Notes under the pieces: model-generated
Told to the model about the DNA's origin: nothing
The model's database searches: none
What the model saw: only the letters and a program-made list of their open reading frames with translations
DNA from: Devosia sp. A8/3-2
GTDB lineage: Bacteria > Pseudomonadota > Alphaproteobacteria > Rhizobiales > Devosiaceae
Assembly: GCA_025452255.1 (NCBI GenBank)
Contig: CP104974.1
Span: 682,001 to 746,000, forward strand
Length of the DNA: 64,000 bases
Reading direction: 5' to 3'
Shown here: positions 44,590 to 54,484 of the stretch, in pieces
Layout of the letters: each line of letters starts with the position of its first letter
How positions within the stretch are numbered: position 1 is the first letter of the stretch
Translations under genes and position numbers: made by a program

Positions 44590-45097
44590 ATGATGATCAA
44601 ACTCGCCGCTGCACTTGCTCTTGCCGCCATTGTGATGCTGCCCAATGTAGCCATGGCGCAATCGGTGCGGCTGCTGGGCGAGCATCGCGCCCGGTCGAGC
44701 TATGCGGCCAGCGAAGGGGCGGGCGCGGTGTGCTTTGCCATGACCAAGCCGACCAGCGTGCAGCCCGAGCCTGATGGCTATAGCCAAAGCTATCTCTACA
44801 TCACCAATCGGCCGGGCGAGAATGTCGCCAATGAATTCAACCTCGGTTGCGGGCTTTGCCTTCCAGCCCGACAGCATGGCCACGGTCACCGTCAGCGGGC
44901 AGAGCTTTAACCTGTTCACCCAGAATGACGCCGCCCGGCTCGACGATGCCGCCCAGTCCGATGCGCTGGCCAGCGCCATCCGCGCCGGGTCGAGCCTGAG
45001 CGTGGAAGGCACCACAGCCGGCGGCATCAAAGTGGTACAGACCTTTTCGCTCTCGGGCGCGACCGCCGCGTCGCAATCGGCCAGCAGCGGCTGCTAG
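44590..45097 (+). CDS. IalB-family protein 2 (frame break)
   Basis: Signal peptide (LPNVAMAQ, about residues 1-23), GAGAVCFAMTKP, YSQSYLYITNRPGENVANEF; after an extra base near 44846 the frame gives VAGFAFQPDSMATVTVSGQ, then FNLFTQNDAARLDDA and TFSLSGATAAS, with a terminal cysteine. About 168 residues. Only loosely similar to the preceding member, so an old duplication. Confidence 0.8.
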
Positions 45098-45243
45098 ACC
45101 GCCGGGTCAGAACCGACCGCAAGCCGCTCGTGCTCCCAGCCCTGCGCTTGGAACAATGCCGCTTCCCCGCCCCGTGACTTTGCCAAGATCGGCCCTATAT
45201 GCTATTGGCCGCGCGTTTCCCGTAGGTCCGGACCCCTTTTGCC

Positions 45244-46451
45244 ATGAGCATTGCGCTTAATCTCGATCACTCGTCTGCTATCCGCCCCGCGGCGGCGAGC
45301 CGGCTGTCGCTGATCGGCCTGAGCAAGCTGCAGCTCGCCGAGGCCCTGACCACTGCCGGGATCGCCGCCGACAAGGAAGCCCGCATGCGGGCCAGCCAGT
45401 TGTGGAACTGGCTCTATGTCAATGGCGTCACTGATTTCGAGCGCATGACCAATGTGGCCAAGCCCGTGCGCCAGAAGCTGGCCGATACCTTTATTCTCGA
45501 CCGTCCCGAGATCGCCTCCGAGCAGGTCTCCTCCGACGGCACCTGCAAATGGCTGTTCCGCTTTCGTGATCCGGCCAATCCGAACTATCCCCCGGTCGAG
45601 ATCGAAACCGTCTATATTCCCGAGGAAGACCGCGGGACACTTTGTGTCTCGTCCCGTGGGTTGCACGCTGACCTGTACCTTTTGCCATACCGGCACGCAG
45701 AAGCTGGTGCGCAACCTGACCGCGGGCGAAATCTCGGGCCAGATCCTGATGGCCCGCGAGCGCACTGGGCGACTTCCCCGGCGGCGTGCGCCCGGATGAT
45801 GGGGGCTTGGTCCCCGGCGGAGAAAGCCGCGCCATCACCAATATCGTGATGATGGGCATGGGCGAGCCGCTGTACAATTTCGACAATGTGAAGCAGGCGC
45901 TGCTGATCGCCTCGGCCGGTGACGGTATGAGCCTTTCCAAGCGCCGCATCACGCTGTCCACTTCCGGGGTCGTGCCGTTCATCGAGCCGACCGGCCGCGA
46001 AATCGATGTGATGCTGGCCATTTCCCTGCATGCGGTGAATGACGATCTGCGCGACGTGCTGGTGCCGATCAACAAGAAATGGAAGATCGCCGAGCTGCTC
46101 GACGCCTGCCGCAATTATCCCGGCCTGTCGAACGCCCGCCGCATCACCTTCGAATATGTGATGCTGGACGGCATTAATGACAGCGATGCCGATGCGCGCG
46201 AGCTGGTGCGGCTGCTGGCCGGCATTCCTGCCAAGATCAACCTCATCCCGTTCAATCCTTGGCCGGGCACCAATTACGGCTGCTCGCCTTCGAGCCGCAT
46301 CGAGCGCTTTGCCGATATCGTCAACAAGGCCGGCTATGCCAGCCCCGTCCGCACCCCGCGCGGCCGCGACATCTTCGCCGCCTGCGGCCAGCTCAAGAGC
46401 GAAAGCGAACGCCTGAGCAAGAAAGACCGCGACGCTCTGGCGGGGGTATGA
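45244..46451 (+). CDS. rlmN: 23S rRNA (adenine2503-C2)-methyltransferase RlmN (two frame breaks)
   Basis: Radical SAM enzyme methylating A2503 and A37 of some tRNAs. N-terminal [20 protein letters not shown]; radical SAM cluster motif CxxxCxxC in [14 protein letters not shown], seen one frame over after a break near 45655; a second break near 45768 returns to [20 protein letters not shown] and STSGVVP; the catalytic C-terminal cysteine is in FAACGQL. Restored length is about 402 residues. Confidence 0.93.
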
Positions 46452-46852
46452 CGCCCGCGCTGGTTCCCGAGCTCTCCGTTTCCGCTCTGCCAGCAAGCCT
46501 GCACTTTTACTGCGATCTGCTGGGCTTTTCGGTGCGCTATGGTCGGCCCGAAGAGGGGTTTGCCTATCTTGAATTGGGTGTGGCCGAGTTGATGCTCGAC
46601 CAGCTCGGCATCGGCCGGGATTGGATCACCGGGCCGCTTGAATCGCCGCTTGGCCGCGGGGTCAATTTTCAGATCGAAGTCGTGGGTCTCGATCCTATCC
46701 TTGCTCGATTGCAAGCAGCGGGCATTGCTCTGTTCCAGCCCGTGGAAACTAAAGCCTATCGAGTTGGTGATGCCATGGTTCGCCAGCGCCAATTCTGCGT
46801 GCAGGATCCGGACGGGTATCTGCTCCGCCTCTGCGAGCAGGCAGGGTCATGA
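46448..46852 (+). CDS. VOC-family protein (bleomycin-resistance-like)
   Basis: 134 residues with one glyoxalase/bleomycin-resistance fold: [17 protein letters not shown] N-terminal helix ([16 protein letters not shown]), [15 protein letters not shown], and [17 protein letters not shown] at the end. ATG overlaps the rlmN stop (ATGA). Such proteins bind bleomycin or catalyse varied metal-dependent reactions; the ligand is unknown. Confidence 0.82.
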   Translation: MTPALVPELSVSALPASLHFYCDLLGFSVRYGRPEEGFAYLELGVAELMLDQLGIGRDWITGPLESPLGRGVNFQIEVVGLDPILARLQAAGIALFQPVETKAYRVGDAMVRQRQFCVQDPDGYLLRLCEQAGS

Positions 46853-47268
46853 CCATAATCTATCGCCGCATGACGCAGACCGACGCGCCACTGCTGGCCA
46901 ATGTCGCCGCCGATGTATTCGATGAGCCGGTGCGGCCGGACCGGTTGGCGGCCTACCTCGCTGCGCCGGGCCATCTGATGGTATTGGCTTTTGATGGCGA
47001 CTCGGTGGTCGGCCAATGCGTGGGCGTGGTGCATCATCACCCCGATAAGGTCACCGAACTCTATGTCGATGAAGTGGGTACGGGCAGCGCCTATCTGCGG
47101 CAGGGCATTGCCAGCGCCATGCTCACCGAACTCTTTGCTCGGGCCCGCGAGCTGGGCTGCAAGGAAGCTCGGCTGGGCACCGAACTCGATAATGACGCGG
47201 CCAATGGCCTCTATCGCCGCTTTGGCGCAGATGAGGACACGATCAAATATTACGAGTTCAAGCTCTGA
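46849..47268 (+). CDS. GNAT N-acetyltransferase, AAC(3)-I-like
   Basis: 139 residues, unbroken. VVGQCVGVVHHHPDKVTELYVDEV, YLRQGIASAMLTELFARA (acetyl-CoA loop) and NGLYRRFGADED match the AAC(3)-I/AAC(6') side of the GNAT family. Start overlaps the VOC gene end by 4 bases. Resistance function is not proven by sequence. Confidence 0.8.
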   Translation: MTIIYRRMTQTDAPLLANVAADVFDEPVRPDRLAAYLAAPGHLMVLAFDGDSVVGQCVGVVHHHPDKVTELYVDEVGTGSAYLRQGIASAMLTELFARARELGCKEARLGTELDNDAANGLYRRFGADEDTIKYYEFKL

Positions 47269-47320
47269 ATTTTTGGCCGTCCTGACGCCGCCAATCCGCT
47301 CAATGCGTCCAACCCCACTG

Positions 47321-47410
47321 TGTCATCCCCTGCGAAAGCGGGGACCTCCGTTTGCGGTGGCTGAAGGGAAACAGAGGTTCCCGCTTTCGCGGGAATGACA
47401 TTGTGGGTGG
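47321..47410. repeat. Dispersed palindromic repeat, copy A
   Basis: Inverted repeat: left arm begins TGTCATCCCCTGCGAAAGCG, right arm ends in the complementary CGCTTTCGCGGGAATGACA, with a loop of about 50 bases. The right edge carries the 19-base module GGAATGACATTGTGGGTGG (47392-47410), which also occurs at 61316-61334 and, inverted, at 61445-61463. Confidence 0.8.
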
Positions 47411-47440
47411 TTTGAGGCGGAGTGAAGGAACAGGAGCTTT

Positions 47441-48290
47441 CTACTCCTCTGCCACCCAGTCAATCTTGAACCCACCGCGCCCTTCATCGGCCAGCAGCTT
47501 GGCGAGCGGCGGGAGTAGCGTGCGCATGTCTTCCTCCAGCGCATAGGGCGGATTGACCACGATCATGCCGGTGCCGAAGAGGCGGGCCGGATTGGCGGGC
47601 GCGCGGATGGTCAGCTCGATGCGCAGGATTTTTGGGATGCCGGTGGCTTTGAGGTCGGCCACGAAGGTTTCGACCTCGCTTGGCTCCTTGATCGGATACC
47701 AGAAGGCAAAAATCCCGCCGGGCCAGCGGCGGTGGCCTTTGACGAGGCCAGCGACCATGCGGGTGAATTCGCCCTTTTCTTCGAAAGGCGGGTCGATCAG
47801 GACGAGGCCGCGTTTTTCCTTGGGCGGCAAATGGGTGCCCAAGGCGGCCCAACCGTCGAGATGGGTGACGCGGGTCTGGAAGTCGCCGGCAAAGTTTTCG
47901 CGCAGCGCTTCGGCATCGGCAGGGTGTAGTTCGAGGGCAAAGAGCCGGTCCTGTTCTGCGCAGCAGGCTGCGGGTGATCAGGGGCGAGCCGGGATAAAAG
48001 CGCAATTGCCCATCGGGATTCTGTGCCTTGACCACGTCGAGATAGGGTTTTGCCAATTCCGCTGCGGCGGGCGGCAGGCGGGTTTCAACCGGGCGGGCAA
48101 TGCCTTCGAGCCATTCGCCGGTGCGTTTGGCCTGATCGCCCTCCAGATCGTAGAGGCCAACCCCAGCATGGGTATCGATCACGCGGAAGGCGGCTTGCTT
48201 GCGTTTGAGATAGTCCAGAATGCGGACCAGGATCAGGTGTTTGACCACATCGGCAAAATTGCCGGCGTGAAAGGCGTGGCGGTAATTCAT
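47441..48290 (-). CDS. rlmJ: 23S rRNA (adenine2030-N6)-methyltransferase RlmJ (frame break)
   Basis: MNYRHAFHAGNFADVVKHL is the standard start. The first frame runs to about 47958, where an extra T (TTC[T]GCG on the plus strand) breaks it; the other frame continues LFALELHPADAEALRENF and THLPPKEKRGLVLIDPPFEEKGEF, with the DPPF catalytic motif, to 47441. About 282 residues. Modifies A2030 of 23S rRNA. Confidence 0.9.
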
Positions 48291-48348
48291 CGGAGCGTGA
48301 CCGGGAAAAGTTGCAGACTTTTCTGCTTCGGGAGCGCGACCATCATGA

Positions 48349-49008
48349 CTAATGGCGTGCTTGTGCGGTGAGGATGGTCACGGCGAAAGTGGTGAAGATC
48401 GCTGCAAAGCTCCAGTTGAGGGCGCGTTCCACCCATTTGCTGTGGCGGAAGGCGGCGGCCAGCCAATCGGCGGCAAAGACGGTCGCGACGCCCAGTGGGA
48501 TCGAGAGCAGCACGAATTCGGCGCCAAGAAAGAACAGTTTTCCGGTGGCCGATGGATCATGCGCGTCCACGAATTGGGGCAGGAAGGTCACGAAGAACAA
48601 GACGACCTTGGGATTGAGCAGGTTAATGCCGATGCCGGTGGCAAAGCTCTGGCCGACGCTGGGCTTGCGTTTGGCGGCTTCGGCAATGCGCAGGCCCCCG
48701 CCATGCATGACGGCCTGATAGGCGAGCCACAGCAGATACAGCGCGCCTACAATCTTGAGGCCCGGGAACAGGGGCGGTGCGGCGATGATCAGCACGGAAA
48801 TGCCCGGGGCAACCAGCGTGGTATGCACCATGATCCCCGCCATGGCGCCGGCCATGCAGGCCGTGCCATGGGCGCGGCCATAATTGATCGCCCGGCTGAG
48901 CTGCAGCGCCATGTCCGGCCCCGGCGTGATGGCCAGAACCACAGTCGCCAGCGCAAAGGCGAGGATGACGGGAAGATCGGGAACTAATCCGGGCATGGTA
49001 TTTTCCAC
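48349..49008 (-). CDS. LysE-family amino-acid exporter
   Basis: 219 residues, six hydrophobic segments, with the LysE signature ITPGPDMALQLSRAINYG (about residues 28-45) and GIGINLLNPKVVLFFVTFLPQF. Start at 49008 (MENTMPGL) or 48996. 64 bases downstream of an Lrp/AsnC regulator gene on the same strand, a usual pairing; the regulator probably controls it. Confidence 0.88.
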   Translation of the reverse strand: MENTMPGLVPDLPVILAFALATVVLAITPGPDMALQLSRAINYGRAHGTACMAGAMAGIMVHTTLVAPGISVLIIAAPPLFPGLKIVGALYLLWLAYQAVMHGGGLRIAEAAKRKPSVGQSFATGIGINLLNPKVVLFFVTFLPQFVDAHDPSATGKLFFLGAEFVLLSIPLGVATVFAADWLAAAFRHSKWVERALNWSFAAIFTTFAVTILTAQARH

Positions 49009-49072
49009 GGGGATTGGATTTATGCTCTAGCCATAACGAGCATGCGCGGCGAAGCGAGTGTTCCAGTAGACC

Positions 49073-49539
49073 TCACGGCAGCGGCAGCTCGTAACTCCGC
49101 TTGATGGTTTCCATGGGCACGTCGGTCTTGACGCTTTGCACGCTGGGGATGCGGGTCAGGTAATCGGCTCGGAAGCGCCAATAGGCGTGCAGGTCGGCGG
49201 TCACCACGCGCATGATGGCGTCGCATTCCCCGGTAGTGAGATAGCATTCGACCACTTCGGGGAATTTGCGCACGGTTTCGGCAAATTGCTCGGTAATGGT
49301 GGAATCCGGGTTTTGAACCAGACGCGGACAAACACCGTCAGCCCCACGCCGGCCTTGGGACCATTGAGCACGGCCACATATTGCTCGATGACGCCGGATT
49401 CCTCCAAAATCTTCACCCGACGCAGGCAGGGGGAGGGGGACAGGCCCACTTCATTGGCCAGCTCGACATTGCTCATGCGGGCATTGCGCTGCAGGGCGCG
49501 CAGGATGCGCCGATCGATGGCGTCAAGCGAAACTGGCAT
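49073..49539 (-). CDS. Lrp/AsnC-family regulator (frame break)
   Basis: N-terminal winged helix: LDAIDRRILRALQRNARMSNVELANEVGLSPSPCLRRV. Ligand-binding RAM domain: AVLNGPKAGVGLTVFVRVWF, then after a lost base near 49313 RKFPEVVECYLTTGECDAIMRVV. About 155 residues, normal. Start at 49539. Likely regulator of the adjacent lysE-type exporter gene. Confidence 0.88.
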
Positions 49540-49663
49540 TTTTGGTCTCCTCTGCGTGCAAAATTGGCAGATTATGCCAGATAATGACCCAAGCGTGACG
49601 TAATCGCAAGATTGTTGCGCCGGCTCTGGTGTATTACTTTGCGCCGATAGCAAGGGACTTATC

Positions 49664-50886
49664 ATGGCAAAAGACATCAAAAAGGTCGTGCTGGCCTATT
49701 CGGGCGGGCTCGACACCTCGATCATCCTCAAATGGCTGCAGGAGACCTATCAGTGCGAGGTGGTGACCTTCACCGCTGACCCGGGTCAGGGCGAAGAGCC
49801 TGAGCCGGCGCGCAAGAAAGCCGAGCTGATGGGGATCAAGGAAATCCACATCGAGGACCTGCGCGAGGAATTCGTGCGCGATTTCGTGTTCCCCATGTTC
49901 CGCGCCAATACGGTCTATGAGGGCCAGTATCTGCTCGGCACCTCGATCGCCCGCCCACTGATTGCCAAGCGGCTGGTGCAGATCGCCCAGAAAGCGGCGC
50001 CGATGCCATTTCCCATGGCGCCACCGGCAAGGGCAATGATCAGGTGCGGTTCGAATTGACCGCCAATGCGCTCGATCCCTCGATCAAGGTCATCGTGCCC
50101 CGGCGGGAATGGGATTTGCAGAGCCGCACTGCGCTGCTCAATTATGCCGAAAAGAACCAGATTCCGATCGCCAAGGACAAGCGCGGCGAGGCCCCGTTCT
50201 CGGTCGATGCCAATCTGCTGCACACTTCGTCCGAAGGCATGGTGCTGGAAGATCCGACCGTGCCGGCGCCTGATTATGTTGCCCAGCGCACCGTCAATCC
50301 CGAAGACGCCCCCAACCAAGCCGAGATCATCACCATCGGCTACGAAAAGGGCGACCCGGTCTCGGTCAATGGCGAAAAGCTTTCGCCTGCAGCGCTGCTC
50401 ACCAAGCTCAATGAGCTGGGCGGTAAGCATGGCGTGGGCCGGCTTGATCTGGTCGAAAACCGTTTCGTCGGCATGAAGTCCCGCGGGCTCTACGAGACGC
50501 CGGGCGGCACGATCATGCTCGTGGCCCACCGTGGCATCGAATCCATCACGCTCGACCGTGGGGAAGCCCATCTCAAGGATGAGCTGATGCCCAAATATGC
50601 CGAGCTGATCTATAACGGCTTCTGGTATGCGCCTGAGCGCGAAATGCTGCAGGCGCTGATCGACAAGAGCCGAGAATTCGTCACCGGCGAAGTCACCGTC
50701 AAGCTCTATAAGGGCTCGGCCAGTGTTATCGCGCGCACCTCGCCCTATTCGCTTTATTCGATGGATCTGGTGACCTTCGAAGAAGGCTCGGGCACTTATG
50801 ATCATCACGATGCCGAAGGCTTCATCAAGCTCAATGGCCTGCGCCTCAAGACCTATGCCGCGCGCAACAAGAAAGCCGGCAAGTAA
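49664..50886 (+). CDS. argG: Argininosuccinate synthase (frame break)
   Basis: Joins citrulline and aspartate with ATP. N-type pyrophosphatase motif [18 protein letters not shown] at about residues 8-25; [18 protein letters not shown]; a lost base near 49996 shifts the frame, and [14 protein letters not shown] then [13 protein letters not shown] follow. Late motifs [11 protein letters not shown] and [12 protein letters not shown] are intact. About 407 residues. Preceded by a divergent regulator, followed by a hairpin. Confidence 0.94.
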
Positions 50887-50893
50887 CTGATCT

Positions 50894-50923
50894 GCCTGCC
50901 GGGATCGCAAGGCCCCGGCAGGC
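50894..50923 (+). terminator. Hairpin after argG (weak terminator)
   Basis: Perfect 10-base stem GCCTGCCGGG/CCCGGCAGGC with a 10-base loop, 8 bases after the argG stop. Only CCTTAAT follows, so it lacks a true U-tract; it may terminate weakly or protect the 3' end. Confidence 0.5.
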
Positions 50924-50925
50924 CC

Positions 50926-50940
50926 TTAATGGCTCGTTAA
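50926..50940 (+). promoter_or_regulatory. CtrA-like box upstream of the GGDEF-EAL gene
   Basis: TTAA-N7-TTAA with both half-sites exact and correct spacing (next base T, not C). It lies 31 bases before the ATG of the c-di-GMP gene, a position where CtrA would act on its promoter. Confidence 0.45.
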
Positions 50941-50971
50941 TGGGAAATCTCTAGCTTTCCCGCCAGCGTGG

Positions 50972-53144
50972 ATGCAGTTGCATCGGGCGGGGAGATATCG
51001 GCTGGTGCGAGCAGAAGACGCCGGCAGCTTGAGCGAGATGGCCGAGGCCTTATTGCTCGATGCGGCCCTTGAAAACATTCCCTATGGTTTCTGCGTCTGG
51101 TCGCCTCAATTCCGGCTGGTGATGTGGAACAAGAACTGGCGCGATCTCTACGGGTTTCGGCTCGATCAGGTGCATCGAGGGATGAGCCCGGAAGCGGTGG
51201 TGGAGCTATCGGCCCAATTGGGCAATCACCGCGAGCAGGGCTCGCAGGGCTTTTATGAAGCCTATACCGGCGAGCTGTTGGCCAATCGGGGCGGGGCCCG
51301 CTACAAAAGCCAGAAATGGTGCATGGCGGGCGGGTGATCGAAACCGCCCATGTCTATTCCGAAGCGTTGGGATGGGTGGTGACCCACGAGGACGTTACCG
51401 CCGAGATCGCCCGCACCGAAATCGTCGCCAAGCGCAAGCTGGAGCTCGAACGGCAGAACATTCGGCTCGATGCAGCGGTCAACAATATTTCCTGTGGTCT
51501 GTGCATGTTCGACCCGCGCGGGCGGCTGGTCATCTGCAACCAACCCTATATCAAGATTTATAGCCTGCCCGAGCATATGCATAAGCCCGGCGTCCAGCTC
51601 GAGGACATTCTGGGGCATCTCTTTGATGTGGGCATGAGCTCCTCGGGCACGCGCGAGGACTATATCGTGTGGCGGCGCGACGTGATTGCCCGGCGCGAAT
51701 ATGGCAAGACCGTGCATGAGCTCAATGGCCGCGTCATCCTGATGCAGCACCATCCGATGAAGGATGGCGGCTGGGTGTCGACCCACGAAGACATTACCGA
51801 ACAGCGCCAGAACGAGGCGCGCATCCGCCATCTGGCGCGGCACGATGCCTTGACCGACCTGCCCAACCGCATCGAATTTCTCGAACAGATGGCCAAGACC
51901 GAGGCGGGCCTGAGCCGGGGCGAAATGGCGGCCGTGCTCTATCTCGATCTCGATCACTTCAAGGCGGTCAATGACACTTTGGGCCACGCGGTGGGCGATG
52001 AGGTCATCAAGCAGGCGTCGGCCCGGCTCTGGGGCACGACGCGGGAAACCGATTTGCTGGCCCGGTTGGGTGGCGATGAATTCGCCATTCTGATGCGGCC
52101 CCTCGAGAGTGCGAGCGACGCGGCGCGGGTGGCGGACCGCATCATCAAGGCGATTTCGGCGCCGATGAATATTGCCGGCCAGCAGATCGAAATCGGCGTC
52201 AGCGTCGGTATCGCGCTGGGGCCGGGCGACGGCATCAAGACCGACACCTTGGTCAAGAATGCCGATCTTGCCCTCTACAAGGCCAAGAGCGAAGGCCGCT
52301 CGACCTATCACTTTTTTGAAGCCGGCATGGATGCCGAGCTGCAGCAGCGCCGCTCCATCGAGGCTGGTTTGCGGCTGGCTTTGCAGCGCCGAGAATTGCG
52401 CTCGGTCTATCAGCCGCTGCTCGGTCTCAAGGAAAACCGCGTTACCTGTGTCGAGGCGCTGTTGCGCTGGGACCACGACGATCGCACCGTCTCGCCGGTC
52501 GAATTCATCCCCATTGCCGAGGAAACTGGGCTGATCGTGCCCATCGGCGAATGGGTGTTGCGCGAAGCCTGCCGCACCGCCGCCACCGGCCGGGCGAGAT
52601 CCGCGTCGTGGTCAATCTGTCGCCCGTCCAGTTCAAGAGCCGCGATCTGGTCGGTCTGGTCAAATCGGCCCTCAGCGATGCGCGGCTGCCCACGACGCGG
52701 CTGGAACTCGAAATCACCGAAAGTCTGCTGCTGGCCGAGAGCGAAAGCGTGCTCAAGGCGCTGCATGATCTGCGGGCCATGGGCGTGCGCATTTCCATGG
52801 ATGATTTCGGCACCGGCTATTCTTCGCTCTCCTATTTGCGCAGCTTCCCCTTCGACAAGATCAAGATCGACCGCTCCTTCATGGCCGACCTGACCAGCCG
52901 GCAGGATAGCCGAGCCATTATCCGGGCGGTGATCGGGCTGGGCCAGTCGCTGGGCATGTCCACCACCGCCGAGGGCGTCGAGACCGAGGAACAGCTCGCC
53001 ATGGTGCGGGCGCAGGGCTGCTCGGAAGTGCAGGGCTTCCTGTTCTCGCCACCCTTGCCGCCAACTGCGCTGGCCAATCTGCTGCAGCGTGAGGCCGCCA
53101 AGGTGGCGGCCGAGGTGCAGGCGGAGCGGAAGAAGGCGTCGTAG
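50972..53144 (+). CDS. PAS-GGDEF-EAL c-di-GMP signalling protein (two frame breaks)
   Basis: Two PAS-type segments (ENIPYGFCVWSPQFRLVMWN; later AAVNNISCGLCMFDPRGRL), then a diguanylate cyclase domain with intact RLGGDEFAIL and an allosteric I-site RETD five residues before it. The phosphodiesterase domain has EALLRWDH and DDFGTGYSSLSYLR. Breaks near 51336 and 52585, each rejoining family sequence. About 723 residues when restored. No membrane helices seen, so cytoplasmic. Both active sites look competent; which dominates cannot be read from sequence. Confidence 0.9.
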
Positions 53145-53260
53145 ATATTGCTGGTGGTGGGGGAGCACTTGGGCAGATAAGCGGCTTCCCCTCCCCATTC
53201 CAAAGACATCCCAATTGCCTTTTGCCCCGTCCCTTGCCACCCTCGTGCCGAGGAGACGCC

Positions 53261-53851
53261 ATGCGGCCAAGCCATTATGCCCAATTGCTCGCCGTCGCCC
53301 GCCGCGCCAGCAGTCGGGCCGATGAGGCGGACGATCTGGTGCAGGATGCCCTGCTCGAAGCGGTGCGCAGCGGCCGCGCGATTGCCGGCCCGCAGGATAT
53401 GCGCTGGCTGGCCGGCATTATCCGCAACCGGGCCAAGCTCGCCGCCCGGGGTGCTAGCCGTCGCAAGCTGCGCGAGAGCCATTGGCATGCCATGCGGCTC
53501 GAACCCGCGCCGCCTCCCGAGCCACCCGATCTGACCACCACGCTTGCGGCCCTGCCGCCGGCGCTCAAGGCCGTCGCCGCGCTGACCCTTTCGGGTCACA
53601 ACCGCCGCGAGATCGCCTATCTGCTGGATCTCAGCGATACTGCCCTGCGCCAGCGCATTACCGCGCTCAAGCGCCAGCTGACCGCCCATGGCGTGGTCAT
53701 GCCCGAGGGCATGCCGGGGCTTAATCTGGACTCGGCCTATGGCCGCATTCGCGATGCGCTGCTGCCAGCCCTGTTGCGGCAGGGCGGCATGTTCGCCAGC
53801 CATGATCCCGATGGGCATTTGTTTATCGTGCGGCGCTCACAAAAGCGGTGA
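53261..53851 (+). CDS. ECF-like RNA polymerase sigma factor
   Basis: 196 residues, start ATG at 53261 behind AGGAG. Region 2: SRADEADDLVQDALLEAVRSG and MRWLAGIIRNRAKL; region 4 HTH: LPPALKAVAALTLSGHNRREIAYLLDLSDTALRQRI. The C-terminal part (GGMFASHDPDGHLFIVRRS) extends beyond region 4. No anti-sigma gene is adjacent; a VOC-family gene follows by 38 bases and may be its target or partner. Confidence 0.82.
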   Translation: MRPSHYAQLLAVARRASSRADEADDLVQDALLEAVRSGRAIAGPQDMRWLAGIIRNRAKLAARGASRRKLRESHWHAMRLEPAPPPEPPDLTTTLAALPPALKAVAALTLSGHNRREIAYLLDLSDTALRQRITALKRQLTAHGVVMPEGMPGLNLDSAYGRIRDALLPALLRQGGMFASHDPDGHLFIVRRSQKR

Positions 53852-53888
53852 GCGCGGCAACAAGCATTATCAGCCACAGGAGGACGCC

Positions 53889-54272
53889 ATGGCATTCAAA
53901 CCCAAATCGGCCAGCATCGTATTTTACGTTTCCGACATTGCCCGCACCGAGAGCTTCTACAATGACGTGTTCGGGCTCGATCTCAAGCGTGAGGAAGGCG
54001 CCGAGCCGTTCTGGTTGTCCGGCCGGCTCGAAAACGGGCTCGAGCTGGTGTTCTTCCAGATGGATGGCAAGCGCGGCGATACGCCGGCGCTAGTCTTTGA
54101 CGTCACCGAAGGCGGCATCGATGACGTGATTGCCGACTCGGTGGCCAAGGGTGTCACCATCGTTACCCCGGTTTCGGAGGCGCCGGGCGGCTGGAGCGCC
54201 GACTTTCTGGACCCCGATGGCTTTGGCCCGGGGCTCTGGCAATCGGAGGCGCTGCCGCGCTCGCTGAAGTAA
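53889..54272 (+). CDS. VOC/glyoxalase-family protein
   Basis: 127 residues with one complete glyoxalase-like domain: SIVFYVSDIARTESFYNDVFGLDL, WLSGRLENGLELVFFQ, and WSADFLDPDGFGPGLWQ. SD AGGAGG precedes the ATG. Unbroken. Likely metal-binding; substrate unknown. Confidence 0.82.
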   Translation: MAFKPKSASIVFYVSDIARTESFYNDVFGLDLKREEGAEPFWLSGRLENGLELVFFQMDGKRGDTPALVFDVTEGGIDDVIADSVAKGVTIVTPVSEAPGGWSADFLDPDGFGPGLWQSEALPRSLK

Positions 54273-54484
54273 CCATGCGGGGCGGTCTTGGCCGTCCTGC
54301 AACCCACCTTTGCGCGCCGGGCGCTTGTCAGGCGGGCTCAAGTGCTGTAATAGCCGCGACAAATGCGCCAGCCTGCCCGAAAAATGCGGCTGGCGTTCAT
54401 GTTTCCGCATGATTTCAGCCAAGGCGCGCCCCGAACCACTTCCAGGGCCAATTTTTGGGATCATGCCAAAGAGGCCGATCCCTT

